Shown: positions 9,127-20,340, numbered from the stretch's first letter. The stretch: DNA of 42,898 nucleotides from Nemertoderma westbladi (GCA_032718475.1 JAUCBJ010002189.1:1-42898), one strand, 5' to 3'. Made by a program: numbers and translations. The notes: generated by a model from the letters alone, not told the origin.

Positions 9127-9315
9127 ATGGATTCCGATTTATTTCAAAGATACAGTAAACCTCAATATGGTGGTGCAGACTCTAATCTTGCTGTTTTTAA
9201 AGGTGGTAGAAGTACGAGAGGTTCGACGCAAGTTCCTGTTTTTCGAGGTGGATCATATATTGACCCTTACGGTCAACAAATTGGTGCATTTGGTCCAAAT
9301 TTAAAACAACGTTGA
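9127..9315 (+). CDS. Small Gly-Gly-rich virion protein
   Basis: 62 residues starting MDSDLFQRY, two bases after the stop of the minor-capsid gene. It contains three Gly-Gly steps (QYGGAD, FKGGRS, FRGGSY), spaced like repeated maturation sites for adenain-type proteases, which cut after Gly-rich motifs. It ends basic. Its position just before the core and capsid genes suggests a small structural or precursor protein; this is inferred. Confidence 0.55.
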   Translation: MDSDLFQRYSKPQYGGADSNLAVFKGGRSTRGSTQVPVFRGGSYIDPYGQQIGAFGPNLKQR

Positions 9316-9336
9316 TTTCAACGTTATCGTAGAGGT

Positions 9337-9690
9337 ATGATGCGGACAAATCAACACGGGGAAGGTATATTTATAGATGCTTTATCTACATTGAAAAAAT
9401 TTGGAAAGCCATTAGCAAAAAAAGTTTTACAAAAAGCTTTACCATTTACCACAAAATTTATGAGACAACATGTAATACCAAAAGGTAAGCGGGTCTTACA
9501 TCAGCAGGCTAATACGGTTATTAATAAAGCAATAAATAAAATGAAACCATCAACAAGATCGGTTGTAGAAAAAGTTTATAGAGATTTAAAGCGACCAACT
9601 AAAACAATGTCTATGAACATACATCATCGTCATAGTAAAAATATAAAAATAAAAGGCAAACTGAAACACTGCGAAAAAAGTATTTTTTAA
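9337..9690 (+). CDS. Basic virion core or membrane-lytic-type protein
   Basis: 117 residues, strongly basic. A Gly-Glu-Gly-Ile-Phe near the start resembles a protease cleavage site. It is followed by a Lys/Leu-rich amphipathic segment (about residues 15-60) and a Lys/Arg/His-rich tail. In size, charge and position before the major capsid gene it resembles the pVI/pX-like core proteins of Polintons and adenoviruses. The codons upstream of the ATG at 9337 are also open (FQRYRRG), so the true start may be earlier. Confidence 0.55.
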   Translation: MMRTNQHGEGIFIDALSTLKKFGKPLAKKVLQKALPFTTKFMRQHVIPKGKRVLHQQANTVINKAINKMKPSTRSVVEKVYRDLKRPTKTMSMNIHHRHSKNIKIKGKLKHCEKSIF

Positions 9691-9692
9691 TA

Positions 9693-10955
9693 ATGTCAAT
9701 TATTAAGGAATTAGATTTATTTTCTACACAGCCAATACAGACTGAATTTAAAGCAAAGCATTCATTATGAAACAATTAACCCGGTATCTAATCTCAGAAG
9801 CGAATCTAGGGAAGTCACGTTCCTTGTACCAAGATCCAATGAATTCTATACGAAACTGCAAGATGCGATATTAATTACAAAATGTACTGTATGGTGGGAT
9901 AGACGACTTGAAAACTCCCATATTTATATGTTGAATTACCCTTCTGGGACTATGTGGAGTGATATTAAAATAGACCTTAATGAGAAGCAGGTTGAAAATA
10001 GCAATAACCATTATTTCTACAAGTCGTACTTATCCAATTTACTATTTACAACATACGAATCTAAAAATGGGCTACTGGGGGCAGGCGGCTTTCGTCAGCC
10101 TTTATCCGAACACGGAAATGAAATTAATCCCGGCGCGCATCCTATTGACGATGCCTTTAGTAAACAAATGCAATTTTAAGTGGATTGACGATTGATTTTG
10201 ATACTGAAAGTAAAATAATACAACCCGGGTATGATTTAAGAATGCATTTTAGAAAAGTATCAAATTCGTTTATTTTTAAAATCACTCCAAACGCAAACGC
10301 TGTGACAAATCTTCGGCTAGAATTAGATGAAGTAAAGATCCTAATCCCTAGAATGGAGGTTAATCCAGTAATAGAAAGCAGTCACCTAAAAGGTTTAGAG
10401 AGTTACGATATTGAATATCAATTTCAAAAAAAAGAAGTTACTACATTTACTATTCCCGCTCAAACCACAAATTACACCCAAACAAACATATTTGATGGTA
10501 AAAAACCCAAATTAGTTATTATCGGTTTTATAACAAATAATGCATATTCGGGAGAATTAACTAGTAATCCCTTGAAATTTGAACATTTTAACCTTAGACG
10601 CGCGGAACTGATTGTAGACGGTCTTCCAGTAGGTGGTGTAATATATGAGCCTCATTTTACAGATGGAACATACATTTTTGAGTATACACAATTAATGAAG
10701 AACATTAATACATATATTAACGGTTACGGAGGTAATAATATAGACCATGAAACCTACTTAGGTAATTGCCCACTCATATCCTGGGACCTAACTGCCGACG
10801 TCTATGTTAGAGATCCTCAGCCATCGATATATACTAACGGACAATTCAAATTAAGATTTGCCGAACCGTTGGTTGAGACCATAAATGTAATCGTTTTTAA
10901 TATTTATGATCAATCATTAAGTTTAAATAGCAGGAAAGAAATACATATCGATTAA
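9693..10955 (+). pseudogene. Major capsid protein (double jelly-roll), frameshifted
   Basis: The gene starts at the ATG at 9693 and is read in three pieces. The first is short, to about 9760. A middle frame runs to 10179 with a Trp-Trp-Asp-Arg-Arg motif and a Gly-Phe-Arg-Gln-Pro segment. A long third frame ends at 10955. The third piece carries the Polinton capsid features: an opening with PGYDLRMHF, a mid segment with LRRAELIVDG, and a C-terminal strand pair (KLRFAEPL followed by INVIVFNIYD). The total of about 420 residues fits the family. Frameshifts near 9760 and 10180 make it a pseudogene as written. Confidence 0.85.
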
Positions 10956-10981
10956 GTCTGTTATCTACAGAGGACCTTGAT

Positions 10982-11410
10982 ATGTTTCCAGTGGGTGGTC
11001 ACTATTTGGGCGCGTTTCCATCTAATAAATTACCTAAATTAGATAATAATAAGCGAAGAGACTATGGGTTAATAGTAAATACTGATAAAGAGCATCTGCC
11101 AGGTGTTCATTGGGTGGCTATATATATACGAGATAATGAAGCTGAATTATTTAATTCGTTTGGACCAAAATATCCAAACAGATGTATCGAAAAATGGCTT
11201 GAGAAAAATTCAGCAAGGTGGTGTACTACCCGCAAACAATTTCAAGACCCTAGAAGGACTACATGCGGGTTATACTGTCTTTATTACTTGGTAAATCGAA
11301 TTCACACAAACTATCCAATGAGAGCGTTTAGAAATAATGTGGAAATAAATGAAATAATATTATATAAATGGCTTGTTAATTATTATAAAATAAACCAACA
11401 AGCGTTATAA
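10982..11410 (+). CDS. Adenain-like cysteine protease
   Basis: 142 residues, a maturation protease of the adenovirus/Ulp1 class that would cut virion precursors. Counting from the ATG at 10982, the catalytic His43 is in VHWVA, Gln88 is in the QFQDP oxyanion region, and Cys95 is in TTCGLYC. At the usual Asp position the residue is Asn58 (LFNSFG). The frame is open upstream of the ATG and reads Ser-Thr-Glu-Asp-Leu-Asp, which fits the family N-terminus, so the start may be earlier or its initiator lost. It follows the capsid gene by 26 bases. The frame is otherwise intact. Confidence 0.88.
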   Translation: MFPVGGHYLGAFPSNKLPKLDNNKRRDYGLIVNTDKEHLPGVHWVAIYIRDNEAELFNSFGPKYPNRCIEKWLEKNSARWCTTRKQFQDPRRTTCGLYCLYYLVNRIHTNYPMRAFRNNVEINEIILYKWLVNYYKINQQAL

Positions 11411-11454
11411 TTAATCATTTAACTTTTGTTTATCTAAATATATTATTCGATAAA

Positions 11455-12027
11455 ATGGATAATATTATTTTTGTTGATTTTCAATATTATAAGATAGACA
11501 ATAAGGAATATCTGGTAGTATTTAAAGAATTTGCTATATTCGATTCTAAATACAGTAAAACTAATATAAAGACGTTTTTAATTAAAGGACCTCCTAATAT
11601 TAAGTTATCGGCATTAGATAAAGCCCACGTAAACAATTTACACGATATTACATCGCATTTACCTTGGGATTACGGTGACATTTCGCAAGATGACTTTAAA
11701 AAGTATATGAAGAGACAATTAAAAAATAAATATAATATATATGTATTCGGGTTGATGAAAGCCGCAATATTAAATACCCAACTTGATGTTTACGCTCTAA
11801 AATTGATGAACAAATTGGGAATATTTCGACTATATTACAATTATTTAACTCCATGCTCCTTCCATGATAAATTAACTACTGTAGAAGATAAATGTAGTTT
11901 TCACAAAGATGGTGATAGCTGCTGGAATTACTGCTCAGCGAAAAGGATTGGAGGGTATGTAACAAAGCGATTAACTGAGACAGGTGATAAACAGAAAGAA
12001 ATAACTGTGGTGAATGATGTACAGTAG
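11455..12027 (+). CDS. Polinton-associated nuclease-like protein of unknown activity
   Basis: 190 residues, intact. The start (IIFVDFQ...KEFAIFD), the middle (NIYVFG) and a C-terminal Cys/His cluster (CSFH...CWNYC) match my recollection of a protein that accompanies Polinton-like elements in arthropods and resembles an RNase H-fold exonuclease. Asp8 of the first motif is present, but the usual acidic partner two residues on is Gln, so catalysis is doubtful. It is the last rightward gene, 26 bases before the left solo LTR. The family link is from pattern memory, not a search. Confidence 0.5.
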   Translation: MDNIIFVDFQYYKIDNKEYLVVFKEFAIFDSKYSKTNIKTFLIKGPPNIKLSALDKAHVNNLHDITSHLPWDYGDISQDDFKKYMKRQLKNKYNIYVFGLMKAAILNTQLDVYALKLMNKLGIFRLYYNYLTPCSFHDKLTTVEDKCSFHKDGDSCWNYCSAKRIGGYVTKRLTETGDKQKEITVVNDVQ

Positions 12028-12048
12028 GTTTACTGTAAGCTTGTAATG

Positions 12049-12053
12049 TGATG
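12049..12053. repeat. Solo LTR target duplication (TGATG), left copy
   Basis: Matches TGATG at 13228-13232. Confidence 0.85.
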
Positions 12054-13227
12054 TGTAAAAGCTTTTGCGGATCTAGCTAGTCATTTTCCCCGCAAAGTAC
12101 TCTGTAGGTGTTTTAGCAGACATAAAAAGCCGTTTTCTTACTGTGTAGGTGTTTTAGTGGACATAAAAAGCAATTTTTCTGTATGTGTACTTTAGCGGAC
12201 ATAACTAGCGATTTTATGCCACAATACGCCAAAATACTCTTGATACAGTGTAGTTCAGATGACGACATCTATCAGCTGATATGTCCACGTAGAGCTTTTT
12301 CTTTGTTCTTTGTTCGGCTCGACCAATCAGAGCGATTTTCATTTTATTTGCACAGAAGCCTCTGGAAAATCGCGCAATGCATTATGGTCTTTGTTTACCT
12401 TTTTTCCTGAGCCCAGAACATCGGCTGTGGAATTATTCTGTGTTTCAGACTTTAGCAAAACATTAGAACGGCTTTGATCATAGAAACGTATAACTGTTAT
12501 TCTATCTAACGAACTCATAACAAACCTGGTCACATACAAACACCGCATTATTTTACTGCTATTTACTGTCGGTTATTAATTGTATCAGTTGATGGAATGT
12601 TGATATATTTGGAGAATATTGATAAATAATCATAAAACCCCAATCTTCTTGATATACTAAAGGTTAGAGAGACCGGTTACATATAGCAATTGCGACTTAC
12701 ATTATAGTGGTTTTGGAGTGAATTGAATGCTAATTCATAGACCCTACATGTGTCAGTTGCTGTTGTCCTTATATATGATTAAAATTAGTGAAGGTCGGCA
12801 GATCAGTGTGCAGCATTGTGCGGTAGTGTGCATGAGTGTGATAGATAACAAAGCATTTCCTAAAGAATGCGCTTTATACGTAAATCATAAGCCATCCCGT
12901 TGTGTTTAGTGTAAGTCATAACTCTGTTTACATACTTAGAGTGCCACGTCCTAAAGGAACTGTTAATATTTCCCGAAAGTGAATAATATTTGTCAGAGAT
13001 TATATATTAACGATCAATCGAATAGTAAAGTAGGCCTACACCGCAATAAGGTCAGAGCATCCGAATCCAGTCTCCCTTAACCGTGGGTGAATGATCGCGC
13101 ATAGGCTGGCTTCGGCTAATGTAACTTTATGTGTATCAAATACTTGTTATAGGCTAAAGTCGATTTATAACCTAGAAGACACCTAAATTTGTCAGGTTAA
13201 ACTGCTAAAGGTCTAAAAGCGCGAACA
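12054..13227 (+). mobile_element. Solo LTR (1174 bp)
   Basis: It begins TGTAAAAGC and ends GCGCGAACA, a TG...CA pair, with TGATG on both sides. It is homologous to 17101-18299 in opposite orientation. The first 150 bases hold three imperfect repeats of a TTTTAGNGGACATAAAAAGC unit. No internal gag/pol is present, so it is a solo LTR left by recombination of an LTR retrotransposon whose family is unknown. The short ORFs inside are incidental. Confidence 0.85.
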
Positions 13228-13232
13228 TGATG

Positions 13233-13580
13233 GGATATAATATAATTTTATTTTGGTGATGGTCTTGATGTTAATATAAAAATATAATAAAATCTAATTT
13301 TTTTACAACAAGTTCTCTAAAAAAGAATCAATTGCGTTAGGTAAACCATACACATTTAACAATATGATGTAGACCTAACATGTACAGTAAGTAGTCATTC
13401 TAATATAGTTGTACTGGTATTGCGAAACATCCTATACATCGCAAACTAATAACACATACAGTAGTTGACTAGTGATATAACTTTAGTAATATTAGTCAGA
13501 AATGCAACATAATCTGTATAGGATGTAATGTTAACCTGTTGGTACCGGTACTGTTAAATTCAATAATTTATTATAGGCCT
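13233..13580. other. Non-coding stretch between solo LTR and tandem repeat
   Basis: AT-rich, with several TACCGGTA-type palindromes. No ORF with recognisable homology was seen. It is presumably original Polinton spacer between the two converging gene sets. Confidence 0.5.
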
Positions 13581-14503
13581 ATCCACAATAGTCATCCACT
13601 TTATCAGTACCGGTAGTATTTTACTCTTCCAACACTGTAGTCGCGGTCTACCGGTGTCAGTACAGCAGTAATCTGATGCAATAGCATTTGTTTTTTTCAC
13701 CTATAAGGATACTGCAGTCTACCCAAACCTTGATTAGCATACTGCAGTCATGACCTGGATTGCACGCGTGGGTCTCACATACAGGGATTAGATCACCTAG
13801 CCAAACAATACAGTACTGCAGTACTTTCACTGTTGTTGTAACAGTATATTCAGATAGAACATACTGATTTCCTTCTATTAGCATTGTACTGCAGTACCGG
13901 TACTACAGTATTAATGTAACAGTACCTGCAGTAACAAACTAAGCCAATGTATACAATATCGTGTGCCAGTTACAATCAGATGTGTGCGTAGTCCGCCACA
14001 CTACGGGGATGTAGTCAACCTCATAGTCTGCCTCGCAGCCCCTATCCACAACTGTCATCCACTTTATCAGTACCGGTAGTGTTTTACTCTTCCAACACTG
14101 TAGTCGCGGTCTACCAGTATCAGTACAGCAGTAATCTGATGCAATAGCATTTGTTTTTTTTCACCTATAAGGATACTGCAGTCTACCCGAACCTTGATTA
14201 GCATACTGCAGTCATGACCTGGATTGCACGCATGGGTCTCACATACAGGGATTAGATCACCTACCCAAACAATACAGTACTGCAGTACTTTCACTGTTGT
14301 TGTAACAGTATAGTCAGATAGAGCATACTGATTTCCTTCTATTAGCATTGTACTGCAGTACCGGTACTACAGTATTAATGTAACAGTACCTGCAGTAACA
14401 AACTAAGCCAATGTATACAATATCGTGAGCCAGTTACAATAAGATGTGTGCGCAGTCAGCCACACTACGGGGATGTAGTCAACCTCACAGCCAGCCTCGC
14501 AGC
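13581..14503. repeat. Two tandem copies of a 463-bp unit
   Basis: Copy 1 is 13581-14043 and copy 2 about 14044-14503, nearly identical. The unit is rich in CTGCAGTA and TACCGGTA motifs. Each copy carries the same short leftward ORF (about 75-93 codons), which I take to be incidental because it exists only through the duplication. Confidence 0.85.
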
Positions 14504-14610
14504 TACTGTCAGCTAGGCACGCAGTCAGCCTGTGAGAATCATGCTTATTCAAACGAGGTTAGTTTTCCCTAACTACCGATTGAAAAATAATAATGTTTAA
14601 TTTTCACCTT

Positions 14611-15096
14611 CTAATTACCAATATATTCTACACCTAAAGTCACAACACCAAACATTAATAAATAATTAACCAGTTTACTAAATATAGGGTAATAAATGTG
14701 AAATTTGCTAGGTGAACACATTAAAGTACATTTACCGGTATGAAAGCAGCAAATGACTACGGTATTATTTATTCTTATTTTGCAATTATTAAAAATTTCA
14801 GGTTCATATATAACTTGAAGTTGTACATTATCAAAGACAACATAAAACCCGGTATTGTTTATCAATAACCTATAGACTACAGAGTTAATACTAAAAATAT
14901 AAGTACATAAATTAACAGATTTTAAAATCAAATTAATACTTGTTTTATCAAATATATGCTTTTTTACTTTTTGGAAATTATACTTACTACCTAATAATGA
15001 AATACGACCATTTTTAAATATTAATAATGTGGCACCAAATATCTTATATATAAACTGATTTGGTTTGAGTATGTGTTTACCAGATAATTGATTTTT
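14611..15096 (-). pseudogene. TATA-binding-protein-like (two-repeat) protein
   Basis: 161 open codons. Two related segments lie exactly 91 residues apart: LLIFKNGRISLLGSK (24-38) and VICCFHTGKCTLMCS (114-128). TBP has the same F-x-S-G-K-x3-T-G-A-K pattern twice, also 91 apart. Upstream of the second is YEPEIF (97-102), matching the TBP YEPE-F motif with near-normal spacing. Phe at 15, 27, 102 and 118 correspond to the four DNA-kinking Phe of TBP. The frame lacks an ATG before Met126 and is cut by a TAA at 15097-15099; TBP-like residues continue upstream of that stop to about 15130, so the N-terminus is damaged. It lies about 40 bases behind the polymerase stop, same strand. It would act in transcription of element genes; this is inferred. 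Confidence 0.72.
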
Positions 15097-17095
15097 TTAT
15101 TCTTTCAAATTAATCGCTGACAACTTACATTCTTATTAACTATCTGATAGTTCATTGTTTGGCTCCCGATAAATAGGTATATTTTTTTTTTTAATTGGTT
15201 TTACAACCTTTGTTTGATAGTGACCCCAGGGAAGTGAATGATTTTTATTAACCCAAAAAAGTTTATCGTCAAATGCGCTGAGAGCAAACATATATCGTGC
15301 TACAGTGTACACTTTGTGTAATTGACTCTGAAATTGATGCGTTTCCTTGGAAATTTCTTCGTTATCCTTATATGCTCTTAAATAATCTTCGTGGCAAATT
15401 TTTTTATCCACGACAGCTCTTGTTATTCCTTTCGCCCGTCGTATATTCGTTTCATTGAATTCCAAAATTGAATATAATTTTGGTCTTAAAAATACTGCTT
15501 GTTTAATTTCACGTGAGGCTAGTTCATCTTTACAGTAATAGAGTCTGGATTTATTTTTATCGCTGTAGAGAGGGTGATCCTTGGGGTAATTAGAGGTATC
15601 TAGAATATTATTTTTAATTAATGCTTTTAAGAAATTACTCTGCGATGTATTATAATAACAACCTATTAATGAGTCTGTATCGGATGCTACAATTTCAATT
15701 CGGCAGTTTAATTCTTTCTCAATAGGTAGTAATTATCATAGTACAGCTCATACATATCAAGTTTCGCTAAATCCAAGACAGTACTACCTACATAGACTGG
15801 TTTATCTAGTGTCACGCTGTCTTTCACTAATAAGTGTCCCGATAAGGAATTGTTATAAATCATGAAATTTTCGTGATTTATACGTTTCACCAATTGATCG
15901 CATTTCTCATTGCTATTAGCGATACGGAAATTACAGCGATCTTGTATCTTCTCAATGGATTTACCAAATAACGAGCAGCTTTGCAACAGCTGTTTCAATA
16001 TAAGTTTTTGCTAGTCGTCTTTGATTAATATTAAAATCTATATAGGGTTTAAATTGATGGAAAGAATACAATTTATGGAGCTTAGTAACAATTAAACCTT
16101 GTTTTATATAAAATTTTAACAGTTTTAAATTTACATGATAGAATTCTTTATCAAATTGTGTCAACATAAGTTTTGGTGCACACATCTTATACTTGCTATT
16201 AGTACCTCTTTGTTTACATACTATATTAAATTGATCTTTCATATATGGTGAAAGCATTGTCTCATTTATACTTAAATGTTCTGGAGCTAAGGGTAGTTCT
16301 AATGTACGATCATGAATATCTTTGGGATATTTCAAATCGCAAATTAAGAAAAACCCAATATCCCCTTCAGTATCAAGATTTGTTAAATAGTTTATTAGTT
16401 CTTCTGGAGCAGCATTCTCTAAATATGTAACGTTGACTTGTTCAAAACCTGAAACAGGTAGCTTTTTACTTAAATGACCCGAATACAAGGAATTAAAATC
16501 TATATTGAAAATATGACACTCTTCCTTGCTTGGATCATAATTATCAGTATCTGGTATATTTGATTCTATGTAATGCTTTCGACAGAATGAAACCCCTCCT
16601 CTAATAAATGCTTCAAAATCTCTATATGTTTGGTAATCTTTTATTAATGCTAACTTACATTTATTGTATTTCAGGGCGCAATCATAAGTGAAAGCTGCAA
16701 TACTGCAATAATAAACTACTTCTAATTCGTAGTTTTGTCTACATACTCTCCTAAAGTTCTCAAATATATCAGCGAGGAGACAAACATCGAGTTTTAAGTA
16801 TGCTAAAAGATAATCCTTGAGATTTGAACAGTCAAACTGACTCCATGATGCGTTGGCAAAACTATATTCCTCGGGTGTACAGGTATTTTGTGTTAATTTA
16901 CTATAAAATTTGTCTATTGATGGTAATTTCGAATCATTGAATTTATTTAAATCTGTCAGATACTCGTAGGGAAATATACCTTTTCGTTTAATTGTTGCAT
17001 TATTTAAATTCGGATAAAAATATTTCATATGCTGTTCAGTAATTGGTAGAACTTATGTTATATCCTCGCTGTCTATATCCTTTGTTGAACAATCA

Positions 17096-17100
17096 ACTAA
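17096..17100. repeat. Solo LTR target duplication (ACTAA), right copy
   Basis: Matches ACTAA at 18300-18304. The duplicated bases are polymerase coding sequence. Confidence 0.85.
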
Positions 17101-18299
17101 TGTTCGCGCTTTCAGACCTTTAGCAGTTTAACCTGCCAAATTTAGATGTCTTCTAGATTATAAATCGACTTTAGCCTATGACGAGTATTTGATACACTAC
17201 ATTAGCCGAAGCCAGTCTATGCGCGACCATTCACCCGCTGGATATACCCGGGAGACTGGATTCGGAAGCTTTGACCTTATTGCGGTGTAGGCCTACTGTA
17301 TTATTCGACTGATCGTTAATATATAATTTCTGACAAATATTATTCACTTTCGGGAAATATTAACAGTTCCTTTAGGACGTGGCGCTCTAAATATGTAGAC
17401 AGAGTTATGACTTATACTAGACACAACGGGATGGCTATGGATTCACGTATAAAGCGCATTCTTTAGTAGATGCTTTGTTATCAGTCACAATCATGCACAC
17501 TACCGCACAATGCTGCATACCGATCTGCCGACCTTCACTAATTTTAGTCACATATAAAGAGAACAGCAACCGACTCATGAAGTGCCTATGAAATAGCATT
17601 AGATTCACTCCAAAACCACTTTAATGTAAGTTGCAATTGTTATATGTAACCGGTCTCTTACCTTCAGTATATCAAGAAGATTGGGGGTTTTATAATTATT
17701 TATCGATATTATCCAATATAATAATACTCCATCAACTGATATAATTAATAACCGACAGTAAATAGCAGTAAAAATTGCGGTGTTTGTAGTTGACAATATG
17801 ATTTGCATTGATAGGATTAGGATATGTGGTGTGGTTTGGTTTGATATGATATGATAACAGTTATACGTTTCTATGATCAAGCCTACTAATGTTTGGCTAA
17901 AGCCTGAAACCACAGAGATTCCAAAGCCGGTCTTCTGGCATCAGGAAAAAAGGTAAACATTGACCCATAATGCATTGCGCGATTTCCCGGAGGTTTCTGG
18001 ACAAATAACATGAGAATCGCTCTGATTGGTTGTCCGAACAAAGAAACAAAGGAAAAGCTACACGTGTACATATCAGCTGTTAGCTGTCGTCATAGTAACT
18101 ACACTGTGTCAAGAGGATTTTAGCGTATTGCGACATAAAATTGCTAGTTATGTCCGCTAAAGTACACATACAGAAGAAATGGCTTTTTATGTCCACTAAA
18201 ACACCGGTACAGTAAGGAAACGGCTTTTTATGTCCGTTAAACCAACTACAGAGTACTTTGCGGGGAAAATAACCAGCTAATTCCGCAAAAGCTTTTACA
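17101..18299 (-). mobile_element. Solo LTR (1199 bp) inside the polymerase gene
   Basis: Same family as 12054-13227 but inverted: read on the minus strand it starts TGTAAAAGC and ends GCGCGAACA. It is flanked by ACTAA on both sides. It separates the exonuclease half of the polymerase from the polymerase half. The last part of the long leftward frame (18080-18299) is LTR sequence and not polymerase. No internal retroelement genes remain. Confidence 0.87.
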
Positions 18300-20340
18300 A
18301 CTAAAGTACTTAGGGAAAAGGATAAAAATTGATATGTGTCTAAGACACGTAGCTCGATTTTTGTTTTTTCATCTTTCACCGGTATATGCATACTCAGTGA
18401 AATATACCTTTCAGAATTTTTAGGGATTACCTTTATATCCCAATCGGAATATTGGTTATTACAAAACCCAACTTGCAAAAGAAAATGCAAATCGTAGTGA
18501 TTGCAGTTGTGTGCAGCGAGTATATACATGTGTCGTTTCAATGATAAAGAGCGGTTACATGTGTTACAAGCGGCTGCTATATAGTTACCAGTAATATGTG
18601 AGTGATGTTTGTTTTTCTCAGACTTATCCTTAAATAAAACATTGCAATAAAAGCAAGTTTTAGCTTTCCAAAAACTTAACTTATCTACATCATTAAGTAT
18701 CATCTTTTCTCTTGTGTTAGTTTCTGACCACTTATATAATTGGGTGATGTCATTATATACAGAGTCTAAAAAGTCTTGAATACAGTTGTTATCTATTGTT
18801 TTTGTAAAGGTTTTCAAATAAAATTTTGATGGATTGATTAATTCGCTACTAGGGACAACTAAATAACTTACAGTGCATGGAATATGATTCTGAATAAATT
18901 TACTGTTGCTGGCTGGCTCCAAAATAGATTCTATGTCAAAATATATTACAAACAATGCTGGTAATGTTCTGTCTAAATTTCTAAAGCTAATGTGAGTTCT
19001 TTTTTCAGACGGTAGCTTCTCAACTTGACTTTTTCCTTGATAACAAGTAAGACGGTGACATTCTAGAACATCCTTGCTGTAGAAATGTAACAAACACCGT
19101 TCACAATATTTCCTACATCCAATATGCTTACCTCTTGTATTCATCAAGAGATTCAAGTTAGTTATGCAAACATAATGTGATTGTTTTGATTTATTCTTAT
19201 TTTTTACAAGTAATATATTCAATAACTCTTTATCTGGAGTGATTTTACTAAATGGTGCCTGTCTTAATATAGATACTCGATTGTTGTCGTAGAGTAATAA
19301 ATTAATTATATATGCTGAATTCTGTTTTTCAAAAAGTTTAATTGCAAGCTGCCATTCTGTTGGATAATCTTTGTTCCCATTGTCAAAAATAAAATGATTC
19401 ATGTAATCTGTGTACTGCGAAGTACGATATTTGTTTATCTTCACTTTGCTGCTAAACTTTGTGGCTATAATAGCCCATTTGAAACAGTCATTATCAGCCG
19501 TTTGTATATTTATAACACATTTTTTAACTGATAGAGCCTTAGGTAACTCCATATAACCGTGACCTTTATATTCCAGTGACTTAGACTTGGATTCAGCTAC
19601 TTTAATTTCCACTCTTAATAAAGATTTAACGCGCCACCCTGAGCCACGAGTGTTAAACATGGCTATTTTTTGCATTAATTTTTCTAGTACATACTCAAAC
19701 CAAATATAGAAACTTTCATGTGAATCTACGGTATTAACTGCACCACATGAAGAACTAAAATAGAAAGTTTCTTCTTGGTCACCCTCTGAAAAATGTGATC
19801 GATACATGAGTATATTCACACCTAGCCAGGGTCTAAGTACATTCATTTCGCTAAGTTTTCCTAATAATAAATTTTCAATATGAGGCAGAATTTTTAGTAT
19901 TGATGAATGAATATCTGGGAAATCTTCATCATTCGGAAGATTGTAAACATAGATTTCTAAACGGTTATCGTGTGCGGCTCGTTCGATGCTAAAAATTGAT
20001 GGACCTTGACCAGATTTCAGTCTTTTTCTAGATGTGACAGTATTGTTTTGGTTCCGTCGTGGTGGTCTAACATGATAATAATGTTGGTGACAGTCGTGAC
20101 ATAAATAATTATCATATAAATATACTCTTTATTACAAGTAGGGCAAGTTTTTTCATACATGCAAAGCTTCATTTCTTTACAACCCGTAGTTGATTCATGT
20201 CGTTTACAAATTTCTTCGCGTGGAGTTGAAACATGACAATTAAAACAAGAATAAACATGAAAATGCGACTTCAGATGAGATAAATAGTTATGTTAAGAAA
20301 TTTGAAGTGGACAAAATGGATATTTCAATTGTTTATCCAT

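Larger units (their letters stand above)
15136..20340 (-). pseudogene. Protein-primed family B DNA polymerase, broken by a solo LTR
   Basis: This is the Polinton replicative polymerase. It starts near 20340 with Cys/His zinc-finger-like motifs, with an early stop and a frameshift near 20110. The N-terminal part has a Cys/His knuckle at about 19050-19120, the Exo I Asp/Glu pair in VIYFDIESI (about 18935-18961) and an Exo II-like RVLDTYQF segment near 18340. It is then interrupted by the LTR at 17101-18299. After it come Exo III (YLKLDVCLLADIF, about 16770-16808), Pol motif A (IDFNSLYSG) near 16490, motif B with LFGKSIE near 15960, and the catalytic DTDS at about 15677-15688. Other lesions are a TAA at 17053-17055 and frameshifts near 15980 and 15725. 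The C-terminus (LSAFDDKLFW...LPWGHY) matches the family. Confidence 0.92.

Noticed and set aside
12183-12909. Short ORFs in the left solo LTR
   Set aside because: They lie wholly inside LTR sequence; the other LTR copy does not keep them.
13657-14348. Two near-identical leftward ORFs (75 and 93 codons)
   Set aside because: They exist because the 463-bp unit is duplicated; no family similarity, and codon content follows the palindromic repeat motifs.
17605-18071. Leftward ORFs in the right solo LTR
   Set aside because: LTR sequence; not conserved in the other copy.
12054-18299. A single transposon with 1.2-kb inverted ends enclosing the polymerase half
   Set aside because: Each copy has its own, different 5-bp duplication and complete TG...CA ends, so they are separate solo LTRs.
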